Shown here: positions 62,855 to 64,000 of the stretch, piece by piece
Numbering within the stretch: the first letter of the stretch is position 1
How the letters are laid out: each line of letters opens with the position of its first letter
Notes under the pieces: generated by a model
Seen by the model: the letters and a program-made list of their open reading frames with translations, nothing else
What the model was told of the DNA's origin: nothing
The model's database searches: none
From: Sphingobacterium paludis
GTDB taxonomy: Bacteria > Bacteroidota > Bacteroidia > Sphingobacteriales > Sphingobacteriaceae
Reading direction: 5' to 3'
DNA: 64,000 bases
Assembly: GCF_004364125.1 (NCBI RefSeq)
Contig: NZ_SNZV01000002.1
Span: forward strand, 62,001 to 126,000
Position numbers and translations under genes: made by a program

Positions 62855-64000
62855 ATGAATTTGACGAACGAAATAATTAAGCATCTCTATTATTCGGACT
62901 GTTTGTCGGTGTCGGAATTGAGCGTCTGCACAGGGAAAAGTATTCCCAAAATAGCAGATGAGGTTGCTACTTTATTACGTGATCATTTGTTGATAGAAGA
63001 CGGATTCGCGGCTTCAACAGGTGGTCGACGAGCCATGCGCTACTCGCTAGCTGTGGATAGGCTTCCCATTATCATCAGCATAGCGATTGATCAGTTCTAT
63101 ACCGCTATTGGGATTGCGGATATAAGAAATACACTGTTAGCGCCAATACACACATTTCCTGTCGCCATATATGATGATGAACATGCGTTCGCGACAATAA
63201 TCGCGGCAGCACGCGAGGCAATAGACCGGTTGGGAAATCCAAAGCATTGCCTCTTGGGCTTGACCATGCCGGGGTTTGTGGATAGTGAACGTGGATTGAA
63301 TCATTCGTTTCCTTCGAGCTCACCTTTCTTCAACATAAAGCAGCGTGTGGAATCGGAATTGGGCTATCCTACTGCTGTGGCGAATGATTCCAGTGCGATT
63401 GCCGTAGCTGAGCATAAATTTGGGAAAGGCCGAGGTAGTCAGGATATTCTCGTGGTCAATTTCAACTGGGGAGTCGGCTTAGGCATGATTATCAGCAACA
63501 AAATTTATAAAGGACATAGTGGTTATGCCGGAGAGTTTAGTCACATACCCTTGGCCAATAGCCAGAAATTATGCTCTTGCGGAAAGAAAGGCTGTTTGGA
63601 AGTCGAGGCTTCGCTGGTTAGCGTTTTCGATGCGATCAAAGCCGCCTTGGCCGATGGCGAAGCGTCTCATCTGCAGCAGACATTTCAGGAAAACGGTGAA
63701 ATAACATTTTCCGACCTTCTCTTTGCCTTTGCTCATGGCGACCAAGTAACGCTTCGGGCAGTTAAAAACATCATGCATATGTTGGGGAAAGGCTTATCAA
63801 CACTGATCCATATCATGAATCCAGAACGTATCATTGTGAGTGGAAAAGGGGAGGGCTTTGGCAACGATCTTTTACCTGCGCTTAATTCCTCCATTCAGGA
63901 GTATTGCATCCCCCGATTATCGCGTTTGACGGAAATTTCCGTATCGGATCTAAACAACGTGCAAATTATTGCAAGCGCTTGCATAGCCATGCAACAACCC
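62855..64000 (+). CDS. second ROK family transcriptional regulator (cut by window edge)
   Basis: From ATG 62855 an open frame runs to the window end (382 codons, no stop). It is a paralog of the ROK protein at 56149: an N-terminal winged HTH (IIKHLYYSDCLSVSELSVC, STGGRRAMRYSLA) and a ROK domain with HSGYAGEFSHIP and the zinc motif LCSCGKKGCLEVEAS, matching residue for residue over long stretches. Length suggests only a few C-terminal residues are missing. It may regulate the SusCD pair, the genes beyond the window, or both. Confidence 0.93.
   Translation, partial: MNLTNEIIKHLYYSDCLSVSELSVCTGKSIPKIADEVATLLRDHLLIEDGFAASTGGRRAMRYSLAVDRLPIIISIAIDQFYTAIGIADIRNTLLAPIHTFPVAIYDDEHAFATIIAAAREAIDRLGNPKHCLLGLTMPGFVDSERGLNHSFPSSSPFFNIKQRVESELGYPTAVANDSSAIAVAEHKFGKGRGSQDILVVNFNWGVGLGMIISNKIYKGHSGYAGEFSHIPLANSQKLCSCGKKGCLEVEASLVSVFDAIKAALADGEASHLQQTFQENGEITFSDLLFAFAHGDQVTLRAVKNIMHMLGKGLSTLIHIMNPERIIVSGKGEGFGNDLLPALNSSIQEYCIPRLSRLTEISVSDLNNVQIIASACIAMQQP

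Overview
The window looks like a chromosomal segment of a Bacteroidota bacterium, most likely family Sphingobacteriaceae (Sphingobacterium/Pedobacter relatives). The evidence is a SusC/SusD pair, many secreted glycoside hydrolases, fused HisIE and bifunctional HisB, a malic enzyme fused to phosphotransacetylase, DUF3108/3109/2480/6427/4374 proteins, and promoters of the Bacteroidota type (TTTG, about 20 bp, TAnnTTTG). No rRNA, tRNA, CRISPR array or complete insertion sequence was recognised.

Layout. 1-21 kb is mostly minus-strand housekeeping: a prolyl oligopeptidase cut by the left edge, then lpxH and a Crp/Fnr regulator on plus, then a thioredoxin-like protein, C1 peptidase, TerC, polyprenyl synthase, a DUF3109/DUF3108/DUF2480 group, a PpiD/SurA-type foldase, LptC with an outer-membrane protein, heme-export genes ccmB-ccmC-ccmD, a YtxH protein, an MsbA-type exporter and a SAM hydroxide adenosyltransferase. 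21-25 kb on plus holds phoH, purC, a structured non-coding RNA candidate (6S-like shape), a STAS protein and RNase Z. 25-30.6 kb is a histidine cluster, hisC-hisB-hisH-hisA-hisF-hisIE, without hisG and hisD. 30.6-41.4 kb holds a WD40 protein, fRMsr, ruvA, malic enzyme, PBP4, an Xaa-Pro aminopeptidase and a GH20 hexosaminidase, with several intergenic repeat families.

The most unusual part is 41.4-43.7 kb. A divergent XRE regulator faces a two-copy TTGCGCAA site that overlaps a good promoter, followed by about 370 nt of structured, apparently non-coding sequence and then a 364-residue protein that aligns by eye with the C-terminal half of Cas12f/TnpB nucleases. It lacks the RuvC-I Asp and RuvC-II Glu and stops before the zinc ribbon and RuvC-III. 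I read it as a nuclease-dead, RNA-guided regulator candidate with its guide RNA, paired with an XRE protein. Next to it lies a Xus-like siderophore uptake pair (DUF4374 lipoprotein and TonB-dependent receptor) with a consensus promoter and a long structured leader.

47.6-64 kb is a glycan-utilisation region: GH29 fucosidase, GH92 mannosidase, GH3 glucosidase, a DUF5009-type membrane acyltransferase, and a ROK-SusC-SusD-ROK block. With the GH20 enzyme the set suits N-glycan or mucin-like glycans (inference). Both ROK genes carry a closely matching 23-bp palindrome at the same distance from their -7 box, which looks like a shared ROK operator.
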